NCBI RefSeq assembly: GCF_002443155.1
Contig: NZ_CP023667.1
Coordinates: 3,038,001-3,102,000, forward strand
DNA length: 64,000 nt
From: Alcaligenes faecalis
Lineage (GTDB): Bacteria; Pseudomonadota; Gammaproteobacteria; Burkholderiales; Burkholderiaceae_B
Reading direction: 5' to 3'
In this document: positions 63,489 through 64,000 of the stretch, in pieces
How positions within the stretch are numbered: the first letter of the stretch is position 1
Layout of the letters: each line of letters begins with the position of its first letter
Made by a program: the position numbers and the translations under genes
The notes under the pieces: generated by a model
What the model was told of the DNA's origin: nothing
Database searches by the model: none
What the model saw: only the letters and a program-made list of their open reading frames with translations

Positions 63489-64000
63489 ATGCCCGACACG
63501 ACTCCCGCCAAGCGCTACGGCGTTATTGGTCACCCTATCGAGCACAGCCGCTCCCCACAAATCCATACGCAGTTTGCCAGCCAGTTCAACCTTGCCTTGA
63601 GCTACGAGCGCATCCTGGCACCACTGGATGGCTTTAGCACCACGGTGGAAGCGTTTTTCAAGGACGGCAGCGGCCTGAACGTAACCTTGCCCTTCAAAGA
63701 ACAGGCTTACGATCTGGTCGGCCCGCGCTTGAGCCGTCGTGCTCGCATGGCTGGTGCCGTCAATACGCTGTGGTTGGAAGAGGGGCAGTTGCATGGCTGC
63801 AATACCGATGGCGTGGGCCTGTGCTCGGATCTGCTGCGTGTTGGCCACAACCCGGAAGGCAAGCGTATCCTGCTGATCGGTGCGGGTGGTGCCTCGCGCG
63901 GAGTGGTGTTTCCCTTGCTGGAAGCCGGTTGCGAAATGCTGCACATCATCAATCGCACCAGCGCCAAAGCCTACGACATCCGCGAACAGGTCGTTGCCCT
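63489..64000 (+). CDS. aroE: Shikimate dehydrogenase, N-terminal part (cut by window edge)
   Basis: About 170 residues before the window ends. The substrate-binding start RYGVIGHPIEHSRSPQIH, NVTLPFKEQAYDLV with the catalytic lysine, GAVNTLWLEEGQLHGCNTDG and the NADP Rossmann motif LIGAGGASRGVVFPLLEAG are all present. It reduces dehydroshikimate in the shikimate pathway, together with aroQ on the other strand. Confidence 0.95.
   Translation, partial: MPDTTPAKRYGVIGHPIEHSRSPQIHTQFASQFNLALSYERILAPLDGFSTTVEAFFKDGSGLNVTLPFKEQAYDLVGPRLSRRARMAGAVNTLWLEEGQLHGCNTDGVGLCSDLLRVGHNPEGKRILLIGAGGASRGVVFPLLEAGCEMLHIINRTSAKAYDIREQVVA

Overview
This 64 kb stretch is chromosomal DNA from a betaproteobacterium of the family Alcaligenaceae. 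The gene order in the right half (mpl, tlpA, aroQ, accB-accC, prmA, a zinc-ribbon protein, a PfkB kinase) and single genes such as erpA, yaeQ, darP and a BpH1-like histone resemble Bordetella. The moderate GC content and codon use look more like Alcaligenes than Bordetella. This assignment comes from gene content read by eye, not from a database match.

Layout. 1-11.6 kb is an accessory, metabolic left end: a truncated alkyl sulfatase, an outer-membrane barrel, a giant BTAD/SARP-type regulator with a degenerate cyclase-like domain and an ATPase module, a fatty acyl-CoA synthetase, a secreted amidohydrolase behind a very AT-rich leader, a LysE-type exporter facing a LysR regulator, and a glutamate-receptor-like ligand-gated channel protein. 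11.8-14.7 kb is an arsenic resistance operon, arsR-arsB-arsC-arsH. 14.9-17.4 kb is a qseB-qseC-ygiW module. A tRNA-Ser(GGA) follows. 17.9-22.8 kb is a leftward housekeeping run: tyrS, a PEBP protein, glyA, nrdR, ribD.

23-36 kb holds cell-wall, Fe-S, arginine and ribosome genes: mepM-like peptidase, anmK, erpA, a coiled-coil membrane protein, argC, rplM-rpsI, an orphan TRAP binding protein, pmbA facing darP and an esterase, and a Pat-type protein acetyltransferase. 36-41.3 kb is a magnesium region. The long mgtA leader contains a nested stem-loop, an 18-codon mini-ORF, a 72-codon ORF with a good ribosome-binding site and two hairpins just before mgtA. A histidine kinase and a FixJ-type regulator follow mgtA directly. 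gltX, yaeQ, a lipoprotein, and a divergent Lrp / indolepyruvate oxidoreductase pair come next.

48.6-64 kb begins with a lysine/alanine-rich histone H1-like protein built on a pentapeptide repeat, then a YggT protein. A single gene then fuses an AlkA-type DNA glycosylase to an Ada-type O6-alkylguanine methyltransferase domain. SlyB, a PfkB kinase, a DUF3426 protein, prmA, accC-accB, aroQ and tlpA run leftward. mpl, yqiA, an RNase II-family nuclease, a TonB-like protein and the start of aroE run rightward.

The most unusual items are the AlkA-Ada(C) fusion, the layered mgtA leader together with its downstream two-component pair, the BTAD regulator architecture, and the channel protein that lacks the usual potassium filter. 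No phage, transposase, integrase or CRISPR array was seen.
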